From positions 3,596,001-3,660,000 of the forward strand of contig NZ_CP188040.1 of assembly GCF_049943125.1 (NCBI RefSeq): a DNA stretch of 64,000 nt, written 5' to 3'. The notes beneath the pieces were generated by a model, which was given only the letters and a program-made list of their open reading frames with translations, did not search any database and was not told the DNA's origin. Shown here one piece after another: positions 15,361-23,215 of this stretch. Positions within the stretch are counted from its first letter, which is position 1. Each line of letters begins with the position of its first letter. Made by a program: the position numbers and the translations under genes. The stretch is from JAEXZL01 sp049943125. GTDB taxonomy: Bacteria > Bacillota > Clostridia > Clostridiales > Clostridiaceae.

Positions 15361-16230
15361 CTACGCTCTTGGGTGTGATTTGTTATATATCTCCCTAAGT
15401 TTTTTCTTTGGAAGAACATCTAGATAAATCTGCAGAACATTAACCCCTTTAAGACCTAAGAGCTCTTGAATAATATTTATGTCAGCTCCATTTTGGAGAA
15501 GATGAAGAGCGAAGGAGTGCCTAAAGGTATTCAAGTTAATATCCTTATTTATACCAGCTTTATTTATATAATATTTAACTATCTTCCAAATGCCCTGCCT
15601 AGTTAGTATATCATAATTATTATTCAAAAATAAGTTATTGATAGATTTATTTATATCTTTCCTTGCTTCTAAATATTCTCCTAAAGCTAATACAGACTTA
15701 TCTCCTAGGGGTATTACTCTTTGGTTTTTTCCTTTATTACAGGATATAACCTTAAAAGCTAAGTCTATATCTTTTACAGATAAATCTATTATCTCGTTGA
15801 CCTTTAAACCAGTTCCATATAATATCTCTATTAGAGCCCTATCCCTTAATCCTTTAAAGCTATCCTTATTTGGTAAATTAATCAAAATACCAATCTCTTC
15901 CTCAGTCAAGAATTCCGGTGTTTTTCGCTTTAAAATTGGTGCATTATAGAGAAGAACAGCTTTATCGATCTTATAGTTTTTATGAAGTAAAAATTTATAA
16001 AACTTTTTAATGGTATTAATCTTTCTGGTTATTGTTGCTGTAGATTTATTGATTAAATACCTGTGAGCAAATCGATAAAGGACTTCTGTATTCACTTTTA
16101 GAAAATCAATTCCTTCTTCATCAATAAAAAGCTTAAAATCTTTCAAATCACTTAAATAAGCCTTAATTGAATTTTCACTCAGTCTCTTTTTTAATAAATA
16201 CTCATAAAATTCCTCTAATAAATCATCCAT
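15361..16230 (-). CDS. xerD: XerD-like tyrosine recombinase with altered catalytic residues
   Basis: A 289-residue protein with the XerD layout: an N-terminal SAM-like core-binding domain (LSENSIKAYLSDLKDF) and a C-terminal catalytic domain ending in HPRA as in XerD. Compared with E. coli XerD from memory, the catalytic set R-K-H-R-H-Y reads K143, K166, N234, R237, L260, Y269: the first Arg is Lys (GTGLKVNE), the HxxR His is Asn (LNTFRH), and the second His is Leu (ELLGLKG). Lys, second Arg and Tyr remain. I checked these codons on the nucleotide sequence. It holds the syntenic xerD place beside spoIIM. Strand exchange may be weak or lost. GGTGATAAT precedes the ATG. Confidence 0.8.
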   Translation of the reverse strand: MDDLLEEFYEYLLKKRLSENSIKAYLSDLKDFKLFIDEEGIDFLKVNTEVLYRFAHRYLINKSTATITRKINTIKKFYKFLLHKNYKIDKAVLLYNAPILKRKTPEFLTEEEIGILINLPNKDSFKGLRDRALIEILYGTGLKVNEIIDLSVKDIDLAFKVISCNKGKNQRVIPLGDKSVLALGEYLEARKDINKSINNLFLNNNYDILTRQGIWKIVKYYINKAGINKDINLNTFRHSFALHLLQNGADINIIQELLGLKGVNVLQIYLDVLPKKKLREIYNKSHPRA

Positions 16231-16264
16231 ATTATCACCATATCTTTTATTTTTTTTAATTAAG

Positions 16265-16897
16265 TTATATTCCACTTACATACTTAATAGCTGGAGGAGT
16301 GATATAGGCTTCTACTATAAAACCAATGGTCATAAATAGAAGTACAAATAGTAAACAGTAAAGATAATTAGCAAGGGGCACACCACCTTCACTGCTTTTA
16401 ACCTTAAAAACTTTTTGCTTTAGCTTTTCTAAGGAGGTTTTAACCGAATAAATTGATATTATGACCATTCCTATTATATATATAATATTTTGTGGGATTA
16501 AAGATAGTATCGATAGTATAAGAGAATTTTCTCCTCCCGCGGCTAAAATAACTGCTAGGGAAAAGCCGAAGGTAAAACCTTTTACAAGGTTTATTAGCAA
16601 TACTATAGGAGTTCCCAAAATTGTAAAGCCACAAGACCATATGATTATAATTATTATAACATTATTACGAACAGCTTCTATAAATAAATTCTTACCTGAG
16701 AAGGTCTCATCCTTTAATCCCTGTAAAAAAACAGATAAATAATCATTTAAAGCTTTTAAATTATCATTTCCCATATATTTAACCATATAATTGCCTAGTA
16801 TTATTCCAATTGTGAGGAATAACATAATAACCAGTAAAATCCAAAAGTTATTTTCAATCTCCTTAATTATAAAGTCCTTTAACCTCTTACTATCCAT
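16265..16897 (-). CDS. spoIIM: stage II sporulation protein M
   Basis: A 210-residue membrane protein with about five hydrophobic segments: FWILLVIMLFLTIGIILG, NVIIIIIIWSCGFTILGTP, FTFGFSLAVILAAGG, IIYIIGMVIISIYS and LFVLLFMTIGFIVEAYI. The motif FTFGFSLA followed by the glycine-rich stretch is typical of SpoIIM. With SpoIID and SpoIIP it remodels septal peptidoglycan and drives engulfment in the mother cell. AAGGAGGATATT precedes the ATG. It ends ~35 bp before the xerD-like start, as in the conserved spoIIM-xerD pair. Confidence 0.9.
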   Translation of the reverse strand: MDSKRLKDFIIKEIENNFWILLVIMLFLTIGIILGNYMVKYMGNDNLKALNDYLSVFLQGLKDETFSGKNLFIEAVRNNVIIIIIIWSCGFTILGTPIVLLINLVKGFTFGFSLAVILAAGGENSLILSILSLIPQNIIYIIGMVIISIYSVKTSLEKLKQKVFKVKSSEGGVPLANYLYCLLFVLLFMTIGFIVEAYITPPAIKYVSGI

Positions 16898-16965
16898 AAT
16901 ATCCTCCTTAATGCTAAATTAATATATATTATGTAAAGAGGTTCTTACTTATACCTTATTTTTTT

Positions 16966-17011
16966 ATTCAAAAAATAACTGACCTTCTGCAATAAAAAGA
17001 GAAAGGTCAGT
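16966..17011 (-). terminator. terminator after spo0A
   Basis: ACTGACCTT (16978-16986) pairs with AAGGTCAGT (17003-17011). Read on the minus strand the stem is followed by TATTTTTTG. It separates spo0A from spoIIM. Confidence 0.7.
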
Positions 17012-17066
17012 ATGATTTATAAGGGTAAAATATTTATTAATCATTAGATATTATGCTGTTTTTTTC

Positions 17067-17879
17067 CTAACTAACCTTGTTCTTTAATCTTAATTTATCA
17101 GCTACCATAGCGATAAATTCAGAGTTTGTAGGCTTACCCTTATCCGTATGGATTGTATACCCAAAGAGCCTATTAATTGCATCAACTTGGCCTCTTCCCC
17201 AAGCAACCTCTATAGCATGTCTTATAGCCCTTTCTACTCTGCTTGCGGTAGTATTATATTTTTTTGCTATGGATGGGTATAATTCTTTAGTTACAGCTGA
17301 GAGTAGTTCCATATCGTTAACTACCATTGTTATAGCTTCTCTTAGATACATGTAACCTTTGATATGGGCTGGGACACCGATTTCATGAATAATTGATGTT
17401 ATCTCAGTTTCCAAGTCCATTGGTTCTTTTTTAGGAGCTTTAACCTCTGTTGTTTCCATAAGTGACATGGTTTTTTTATTATTATCACCGGAAATAGTAT
17501 TGTTAAACATTTGGCGAATCCTCTTAGTAAATACATCCATGTCAAAAGGCTTTACAACATAATAATCTGCGCCTAAGGTTATAGCTCTTTGAGTTATTTT
17601 GTCTTGACCTACCGCTGAAAGGACTATTATTCTTGGCATTGGATCTATATTCATAGTATTCAGCCTTTCTAATACTCCTAATCCATCTAAATGAGGCATA
17701 ATAATATCAAGAACTACTAAATCCGGCTTTTTTTCTTCAATTAGCCTCAATGCTTCTAGCCCATCTTTTGCTATTCCTGTAACGATAATATCTCTCTGAT
17801 TTAATAGGTAATCGTTTAAAATATTACAGAATTCTTTATTATCGTCTGCTATGAGTACTGAAATTCTATTTTCCTGCAT
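17067..17879 (-). CDS. spo0A: sporulation master response regulator Spo0A
   Basis: A 270-residue response regulator. The receiver domain has the acidic pocket IADDNKEF, the phosphorylated Asp in LVVLDIIMPHLDG, the switch Ser/Thr in VLSAVGQD, and Lys in YYVVKPFD. After a linker, the C-terminal Spo0A DNA-binding domain reads EIGVPAHIKGYMYLREAI, AVTKELYPSIAKKYNTTASRVERAIRHAIEVAW and TNSEFIAMVADKLRL, near-invariant across spore formers. It activates or represses early sporulation genes through TGTCGAA boxes. AAGGAGAG precedes the ATG. A candidate sigma-H promoter and 0A box lie upstream. Confidence 0.97.
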   Translation of the reverse strand: MQENRISVLIADDNKEFCNILNDYLLNQRDIIVTGIAKDGLEALRLIEEKKPDLVVLDIIMPHLDGLGVLERLNTMNIDPMPRIIVLSAVGQDKITQRAITLGADYYVVKPFDMDVFTKRIRQMFNNTISGDNNKKTMSLMETTEVKAPKKEPMDLETEITSIIHEIGVPAHIKGYMYLREAITMVVNDMELLSAVTKELYPSIAKKYNTTASRVERAIRHAIEVAWGRGQVDAINRLFGYTIHTDKGKPTNSEFIAMVADKLRLKNKVS

Positions 17880-17922
17880 ATAATTCTCTCCTTTAAGCTT
17901 ATTCCATTATTTAACATTTTAC

Positions 17923-17952
17923 TAATTCGACATAAGTAAGATAATTCCTTCT
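17923..17952 (-). promoter_or_regulatory. candidate sigma-H promoter overlapping a 0A box upstream of spo0A
   Basis: On the minus strand AGAAGGAATT (17952-17943) is followed after 13 nt by CGAATTA (17929-17923), matching the sigma-H pattern RWAGGAnnT / HGAAT. The -10 overlaps TGTCGAA (17932-17926), an exact 0A box, so phosphorylated Spo0A could act at its own promoter. The start codon is ~44 nt downstream of the -10. Confidence 0.6.
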
Positions 17953-17976
17953 GATTATATATATTTTTTTTGTAAT

Positions 17977-18013
17977 ATAAAAAGATACCATATGTTTATT
18001 GATATCTTTTTAT
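17977..18013 (-). terminator. probable terminator after spoIVB
   Basis: ATAAAAAGATA (17977-17987) pairs with TATCTTTTTAT (18003-18013). Read on the minus strand it ends in a T-rich arm, downstream of the spoIVB stop. Confidence 0.5.
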
Positions 18014-18055
18014 ATGTATAATTCTATTTTACTATTATTTTGTAAATATTTAAAC

Positions 18056-19189
18056 TCATTTTAATAAATTATTTGCATCTTTTACCATCCACTGTATATA
18101 TATACCATAACCTGTATCTGGCTTATTAACTAATACATGAGTTACTGCACCAATTATCTTATTATTTTGTATTATTGGACTTCCACTCATACCCTGCACT
18201 ATACCACCAGTTTTGCTAAGAAGCTCTGGATCTGTAACCTTAATAAGCATTCCCTTTGAATCCGCTACATCTTGAGATAAAAGTTTTAGTATTTCAATAT
18301 CATAATATCTAGGACCCTTTTCATCTACAGTAGTTATTATTTGTGCTTTACCTTCTTTAATTTCATCAGGCATAGCTACTTTCATAGGCTTGATATCTCT
18401 CATCATAAGCTCATTATTATTTATCCTACCAAAAATACCACAAGGAGTATTTGAAGATACTGTACCAAGAGCTTTGTCTTCATTTATAAATATCCCTTTT
18501 AATTCCCCAGGTGTTCCTTTTTGACCTTTTTTAACATTTATTATAGATGAATTAACAATGTTGCCTGAGCTAACCTTAAGAATTCTATTAGTATCTATAT
18601 CTGTAATAGGGTGTCCAAGAGCAGCATAAATATTGTTTTCTGGATCAAAAAATGTTAAAGTTCCAACTCCTGCTGTAGAATCTCGAACCCACAGTCCAAG
18701 CTTAAATCTACCATCCTCTGAAGATTTAACAGCCTTTATCTCTCTAATATATACTTCACCATCTCTTTCAATCTCAACCTGTAACTTCTCTTCTTGAAAC
18801 TTATTAAGCAATGTTGCTAAGGTTTTTGAGCTATCTACTGGTATGTTATTTACTTTATTTATTATATCTCCTATACCAATGTTTTTCTCTAAAGCTGGAC
18901 TATCTAATAAACCTTGTTCTGTCTCAATCTTAGCATATCCTACCACTAAAACCTTGGTATTTACCTTAACTCCTATACTCATACCACTAGGAACAAGCAT
19001 CTTATCATATTTAATTTTATTATTTACGGCTATATCTTCCTCGAAAGAGAATTCAGCGGAAGTAAAACCATTAGTTTGCAAAGGATTAGCTGAAGCATAA
19101 TTATCAGCAGCAGGGAAAACTAAGCTGATAGCGATAAATAAAATGGGAGCTACGATGTTATGTAAACCTCTTTTTAAATTTTTTCTCAT
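18056..19189 (-). CDS. spoIVB: SpoIVB peptidase (sigma-K checkpoint signalling protease)
   Basis: A 377-residue serine peptidase of family S55. There is an N-terminal membrane/signal segment (IVAPILFIAISLVFPAA), a PDZ domain (GIGDIINKVNNIPVDSSKTL), and the peptidase domain with the catalytic His in YAALGHPITDID and the catalytic Ser in GIVQGMSGSPI. In Bacillus it is secreted from the forespore and cleaves SpoIVFA to trigger pro-sigma-K processing; clostridia often retain it although the pathway differs. AAGGAGGAGTAAGG precedes the ATG. It sits directly upstream of spo0A, the conserved order recN-spoIVB-spo0A. Confidence 0.94.
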   Translation of the reverse strand: MRKNLKRGLHNIVAPILFIAISLVFPAADNYASANPLQTNGFTSAEFSFEEDIAVNNKIKYDKMLVPSGMSIGVKVNTKVLVVGYAKIETEQGLLDSPALEKNIGIGDIINKVNNIPVDSSKTLATLLNKFQEEKLQVEIERDGEVYIREIKAVKSSEDGRFKLGLWVRDSTAGVGTLTFFDPENNIYAALGHPITDIDTNRILKVSSGNIVNSSIINVKKGQKGTPGELKGIFINEDKALGTVSSNTPCGIFGRINNNELMMRDIKPMKVAMPDEIKEGKAQIITTVDEKGPRYYDIEILKLLSQDVADSKGMLIKVTDPELLSKTGGIVQGMSGSPIIQNNKIIGAVTHVLVNKPDTGYGIYIQWMVKDANNLLK

Positions 19190-19318
19190 CCTTACTCCTC
19201 CTTTTTGTGTTTTCTCCTTATTAACATACCCGATAATTAAAGCCCTTATCCTGTTATATAGCTGTTAGTACAGTTAAAGATGCTTTCAGTTTCTATGTTT
19301 ATGTAATTTATAATTAAA

Positions 19319-19340
19319 GTCATAGAAATACTTCTATGAC
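19319..19340 (-). terminator. terminator after recN
   Basis: A perfect 9-bp stem, GTCATAGAA (19319-19327) with TTCTATGAC (19332-19340), followed on the minus strand by TTTAATTAT. It closes the folD/xseA-recN block. Confidence 0.65.
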
Positions 19341-19359
19341 CCTTTTATACTTTAAATTT

Positions 19360-21060
19360 CTATTCTATTTTATTAATTAATGTAGACTTTTTATTCTCTG
19401 CAAGCCTAATCATTTCTTCTGCATTATCAAGAGTAACTTTAGTTATCTCTACTCCACCAATCATTCTAGCTATTTCTTTTGTTTTTTCATCTGCCTTTAA
19501 GGATGATATTGAAGTATAGGTTTTTTCATTCACCACATCTTTTGCCACTAGAAAATTCACATCAGACATGGCAGCGATTTGTGGTAGATGTGTTACACAT
19601 AATACCTGATGTTTAGCGGAAATTTTATACATTTTTTCCGCAACACTTTGTGCTACCCTGCCACTAATTCCTGTGTCTATCTCATCAAAAATTATTGATG
19701 GAGTAGCATCCTTATCGACAAATACAGTTTTTAAAGCAAGCATTATCCTGGAAAGCTCACCACCAGATACAATTCTTTCCATAGACTTCATAGGTTCTCC
19801 TGGATTAGTAGAAATTAAAAATTGGACCTTATCCTTCCCATTATTCATATATGAATCCTGCATTAGAACCTCTACTTTAAATGTGCTTTTTTCCAAGCCA
19901 ATATCCTGGAACTCATACATCACCTTAGACTCCAGGACTTGAGCTGCTGATTGTCTAATATTATGAAGCTTTTCAGCAACGCTATCTAATTCAGTTTTTA
20001 ATAAGGATTCTTCCAATTCTAGCTCTCTAATAATCTCCTCACTATTAACTAACTCCTCATATTGATTCTCTAGTTCTTCTCTATAGCTCAGGATATCTTC
20101 TACTGATCTATTATATTTCTTTTTATAATTTGCTATTTCATATAATCTAGTATTTATTTTTCCCATAGCCTCTTCATCATATACTACGGTTTCTTTTAAA
20201 TTTCTTAGATCATTGATTATTTCTTCAAGATTATAACTTACCTCTGTTAAGGCTCTGTTGATATTCTTAATTTGTTCCATATGCTTTTCAATAGAAGCTA
20301 AATCTTTTGATGCAGAATAAATAAGGTCATAAGCTGATGATCCCTCACCAAATTCTTTTAAAGAGCTATAAGCACTATTAACTGAATAGTTTATTTTTTC
20401 TGCATGGCTCAATACTTTATATTCATTGTTTAGCTGTTCTTCTTCACCAGACTCAAGCTTTCCATTATCTATATCTTCTATTTGGAACTTCAAAAAATTT
20501 ATGTTATTCTGGACATCATCATTTCCTTTTAGCCTCTGTATTTTAGTCCTAACATTTTGATACTTCTCAAAAATATTTCTATATTTTTCTAATTCATTAT
20601 ATATTGTGTCTTGAGCAAAGCTATCTAAATACATTAAATGATTATTAATTTCTAATAAGTTTTGATTTTCATGCTGTCCATGAATGTCAATTAAGCTTTT
20701 AGATATTTCCTTTAATGAAGATAAAACTGCAGATTTACCATTTATCTTGCTTATACTTCTACCATTTTGAAAGGTTTCTCTACTTAATATAACTATATTA
20801 TCTTCATCAATATTTAATTCTTTCAATATTTCAGCTGTTTTGGAATTTTCAACAGAGAAAACTGCCTCAACATAGGTTTTATCTTCGCCAGTTCTAATTA
20901 GGTCCTTGTTAAACTTATTCCCCATAACAAAATTTATAGCATCTATTAAAATAGATTTTCCCGCTCCAGTTTCTCCTGATAATACATTAAATCCTTCATA
21001 AAAGGAAATAGTAATATTATCTATAAGAGCAAAGTTCTTTATACTAATTTGTAATAGCAT
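19360..21060 (-). CDS. recN: DNA repair protein RecN
   Basis: A 566-residue SMC-like ATPase used in double-strand break repair. The N-terminal half-site has FYEGFNVLSGETGAGKSILI (Walker A GETGAGKS), then DIHGQHENQNLL. A long coiled-coil middle (about residues 150-370) is rich in Glu, Leu and Lys. The C-terminal half-site has VSGGELSRIMLALK (signature motif), IIFDEIDTGISGRVAQ (Walker B) and VLCVTHLPQIAAM. Length is typical. It follows argR by 18 bp, the widespread argR-recN arrangement. Confidence 0.96.
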   Translation of the reverse strand: MLLQISIKNFALIDNITISFYEGFNVLSGETGAGKSILIDAINFVMGNKFNKDLIRTGEDKTYVEAVFSVENSKTAEILKELNIDEDNIVILSRETFQNGRSISKINGKSAVLSSLKEISKSLIDIHGQHENQNLLEINNHLMYLDSFAQDTIYNELEKYRNIFEKYQNVRTKIQRLKGNDDVQNNINFLKFQIEDIDNGKLESGEEEQLNNEYKVLSHAEKINYSVNSAYSSLKEFGEGSSAYDLIYSASKDLASIEKHMEQIKNINRALTEVSYNLEEIINDLRNLKETVVYDEEAMGKINTRLYEIANYKKKYNRSVEDILSYREELENQYEELVNSEEIIRELELEESLLKTELDSVAEKLHNIRQSAAQVLESKVMYEFQDIGLEKSTFKVEVLMQDSYMNNGKDKVQFLISTNPGEPMKSMERIVSGGELSRIMLALKTVFVDKDATPSIIFDEIDTGISGRVAQSVAEKMYKISAKHQVLCVTHLPQIAAMSDVNFLVAKDVVNEKTYTSISSLKADEKTKEIARMIGGVEITKVTLDNAEEMIRLAENKKSTLINKIE

Positions 21061-21078
21061 ATTATCACCTAAACTTTA

Positions 21079-21528
21079 CTAATTTATTAATTTTTTTATT
21101 TTTAATACAATCTCATCAGCATAATCAAGAGACCTCGTTAGTATGAATATTGTATTATCACCGGCTATGCTTCCTGCTATCCCTTTAAACTTCAAGGAGT
21201 CGATGGCTTCCGCTGCTGCTGCTGCAGAACCTGAAATAGTTTTAACTACTACCATCTTATCAACACTTTCTACGGTCAGAGTTGAACTAGAAAGAATATT
21301 TGCAAGCTTTTGAGAAATATCACTTTCTTCGCTTGCTATAGAAGCATATTTATAGCTTCCTCCTGGAGTTAATATTTTGGTAAGCTTCAATTTCTTAATG
21401 TCCCTAGAAACAGTTGCTTGAGTTACATCAAAACCCATAGCTTTAAGCTCCTCTGCGAGCTCCTCTTGTGTTTCAATATCTTTATTATTGATTAATTCTA
21501 GGATTTTAGAGTGTCGATTTACTTTCAT
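21079..21528 (-). CDS. argR: arginine repressor ArgR/AhrC
   Basis: A 149-residue regulator. The N-terminal winged helix reads KVNRHSKILELINNKDIETQ, then TQATVSRDIKKLKLTKI (recognition helix). The C-terminal hexamerisation and arginine-binding domain has GSAAAAAEAIDSLKFKGIAGSIAGDNTIFIL, including the GDNT/GDDT-type arginine site. It senses L-arginine and controls arginine metabolism; in clostridia it may act more widely. GGTGAG precedes the ATG at 21528, which lies directly after the nadK stop, so I prefer it to the in-frame upstream codon. Confidence 0.94.
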   Translation of the reverse strand: MKVNRHSKILELINNKDIETQEELAEELKAMGFDVTQATVSRDIKKLKLTKILTPGGSYKYASIASEESDISQKLANILSSSTLTVESVDKMVVVKTISGSAAAAAEAIDSLKFKGIAGSIAGDNTIFILTRSLDYADEIVLKIKKLIN

Positions 21529-21529
21529 A

Positions 21530-22375
21530 TTACTCACCTGCACATTCTCGTGTTTTATTTATCAGCTTATTTCGGAGTACCGAAAAATAATCTAATTCTT
21601 CAAAATGCACTAATCTAATATTATGCTCTGCTTTACTTATGATAATATCTTCTTCTCCTAGTAGCTTATAAGAACTTTGTCCATCATAGGTTATAAAAAC
21701 ATCCTGCTCTGTTTTTTCTAATTTAATTGATACAGTACTATTTCCATCTAAAACAATAGATCTAAACATATGGGTATGGGGACATATTGGTGTTATGCAT
21801 ATATTGGATAATTCTGGATAAAGCAGAGGTCCACCCGCAGACATAGAGTAAGCTGTAGATCCTGTTGGTGTACTTATAATTATTCCATCAGCTGCATATG
21901 CAGTATAAAAATAATCATCTACATATACCTTAAACTTCAAAATTCTTGAAAGAGTTCCCCTACTTATAACAACCTCGTTTAAGGTGTAATTAGTTCCTAT
22001 TCCAGGTACTGTGCAGCTCAAAACCATCCTATCTCTATATATGAAGTTCCCTGATAGCCATTTTTTAAAGTATTCTCTAAAGCTTCGAAGCTCACAGCTG
22101 CTTAAAAAACCTAAGTTCCCAATATTAACACCAAATATAGGAACCTTTGAACTGTATATATGTTTAGCTGTATTTAAGATCGTTCCATCCCCACCTAAGG
22201 CAAGAAGCAGGTCTAGCTGCTCAGCTTCATGGTAATTCAATGGCCTAGAATCCTGAAAAACAGCTATATTTGCTTCTGGCAACTCATCTTTAATTATATC
22301 AACTATTTCCTTGAAAATACTCCCATTTTTATCTTTAGATAGGTTTATATTTATACCTATATTATAACTTTTCAT
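21530..22375 (-). CDS. nadK: NAD(+)/NADH kinase
   Basis: A 281-residue kinase that phosphorylates NAD to NADP. The diagnostic LLALGGDGTILNTAKHI (GGDG motif) lies near residue 58, NIGNLGFLSSCE follows, and the NE motif plus TPTGSTAYSMSAGGPLLYP form the NAD-binding part. Length is typical of the Firmicute form. Its ATG overlaps the tlyA stop (ATGA), giving translational coupling, and argR starts one base past its stop. Confidence 0.95.
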   Translation of the reverse strand: MKSYNIGININLSKDKNGSIFKEIVDIIKDELPEANIAVFQDSRPLNYHEAEQLDLLLALGGDGTILNTAKHIYSSKVPIFGVNIGNLGFLSSCELRSFREYFKKWLSGNFIYRDRMVLSCTVPGIGTNYTLNEVVISRGTLSRILKFKVYVDDYFYTAYAADGIIISTPTGSTAYSMSAGGPLLYPELSNICITPICPHTHMFRSIVLDGNSTVSIKLEKTEQDVFITYDGQSSYKLLGEEDIIISKAEHNIRLVHFEELDYFSVLRNKLINKTRECAGE

Positions 22376-23202
22376 ACATCCTCCAAAGCCTCATCTAATT
22401 CACCATGAGAAGCATCTACAAGCTTATTTATGTATTCACTAGAAAATGGGTTTGTTTCTGAATACTCTTTAGAAAAATAAACCAAGTATTCAATATTTCC
22501 TTCAGGCCCTTTAATAGGAGAATAGCTCAAACCTAATATAGAGAGCTTTTTACTTTCTAAGAAATCCACAATTCCTTTTATAACCTCACCATGAGTTGCT
22601 TTATCTTTAACTACTCCTTTTTTCCCAACCTTATCCCTTCCAGCTTCAAACTGTGGCTTTATAAGAGCAACAATTTCTCCAGAGGGAGCCATAAGCTCCA
22701 AAGCTGTGGGAATTATTTTCTTCAAGGAAATAAAAGATACGTCTATACTGGCAAAGTCTATTTCTTCCGGTATGTTCTCTCTTGTTACATACCTAAAATT
22801 AGTTCTTTCCATACAAACTACTCTATCATCTGTTCTCAGCTTCCAGGCTAGTTGACCGTAACCTACATCTATGGAATAAACTTTAATAGCACCGTTTTGC
22901 AGCATACAATCAGTAAATCCTCCAGTGGAAGCACCAATATCCATACAACCCTTGCCTGTTAAATCAATAGAGAATTCTTTAATAGCCTTAGCTAGCTTAT
23001 AGCCACCTCTACTAACATAGGGCATTTTTTCTCCTTTATACTCCAAGGCTGCTTCTTCACTAACCTTTTCTCCTGCCTTATCAACCCTCTGACCATCAAC
23101 AAATACTTTACCGGACATTATGGCAGCCTTTGCACGTTCCCTAGAATTAAATATTCCTTTTTCTATTAATAATTGATCCAGTCTTATCTTCTTGTTTGCC
23201 AT
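22372..23202 (-). CDS. tlyA: TlyA family rRNA (cytidine-2'-O)-methyltransferase / hemolysin A family
   Basis: A 276-residue protein. The N-terminal S4 RNA-binding domain reads IRLDQLLIEKGIFNSRERAK with VFVDGQRVDKAGEKV. The C-terminal FtsJ-like methyltransferase has MDIGASTGGFTDCMLQNGA as SAM site, IDFASIDVSFISLKKI, and LIKPQFEAGRD. Actinobacterial TlyA methylates 16S and 23S rRNA; in Bacillus the equivalent is YqxC, whose substrate is less certain. It lies between dxs and nadK, the conserved place. AGGAGGAATT precedes the ATG. Confidence 0.9.
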   Translation of the reverse strand: MANKKIRLDQLLIEKGIFNSRERAKAAIMSGKVFVDGQRVDKAGEKVSEEAALEYKGEKMPYVSRGGYKLAKAIKEFSIDLTGKGCMDIGASTGGFTDCMLQNGAIKVYSIDVGYGQLAWKLRTDDRVVCMERTNFRYVTRENIPEEIDFASIDVSFISLKKIIPTALELMAPSGEIVALIKPQFEAGRDKVGKKGVVKDKATHGEVIKGIVDFLESKKLSILGLSYSPIKGPEGNIEYLVYFSKEYSETNPFSSEYINKLVDASHGELDEALEDV

Positions 23203-23215
23203 AATTCCTCCTGCT

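Noticed and set aside
15318..15419. N-terminal extension of punA
   Set aside because: It overlaps the xerD-like gene and the internal ATG at 15317 has a strong AAGGAGG site.
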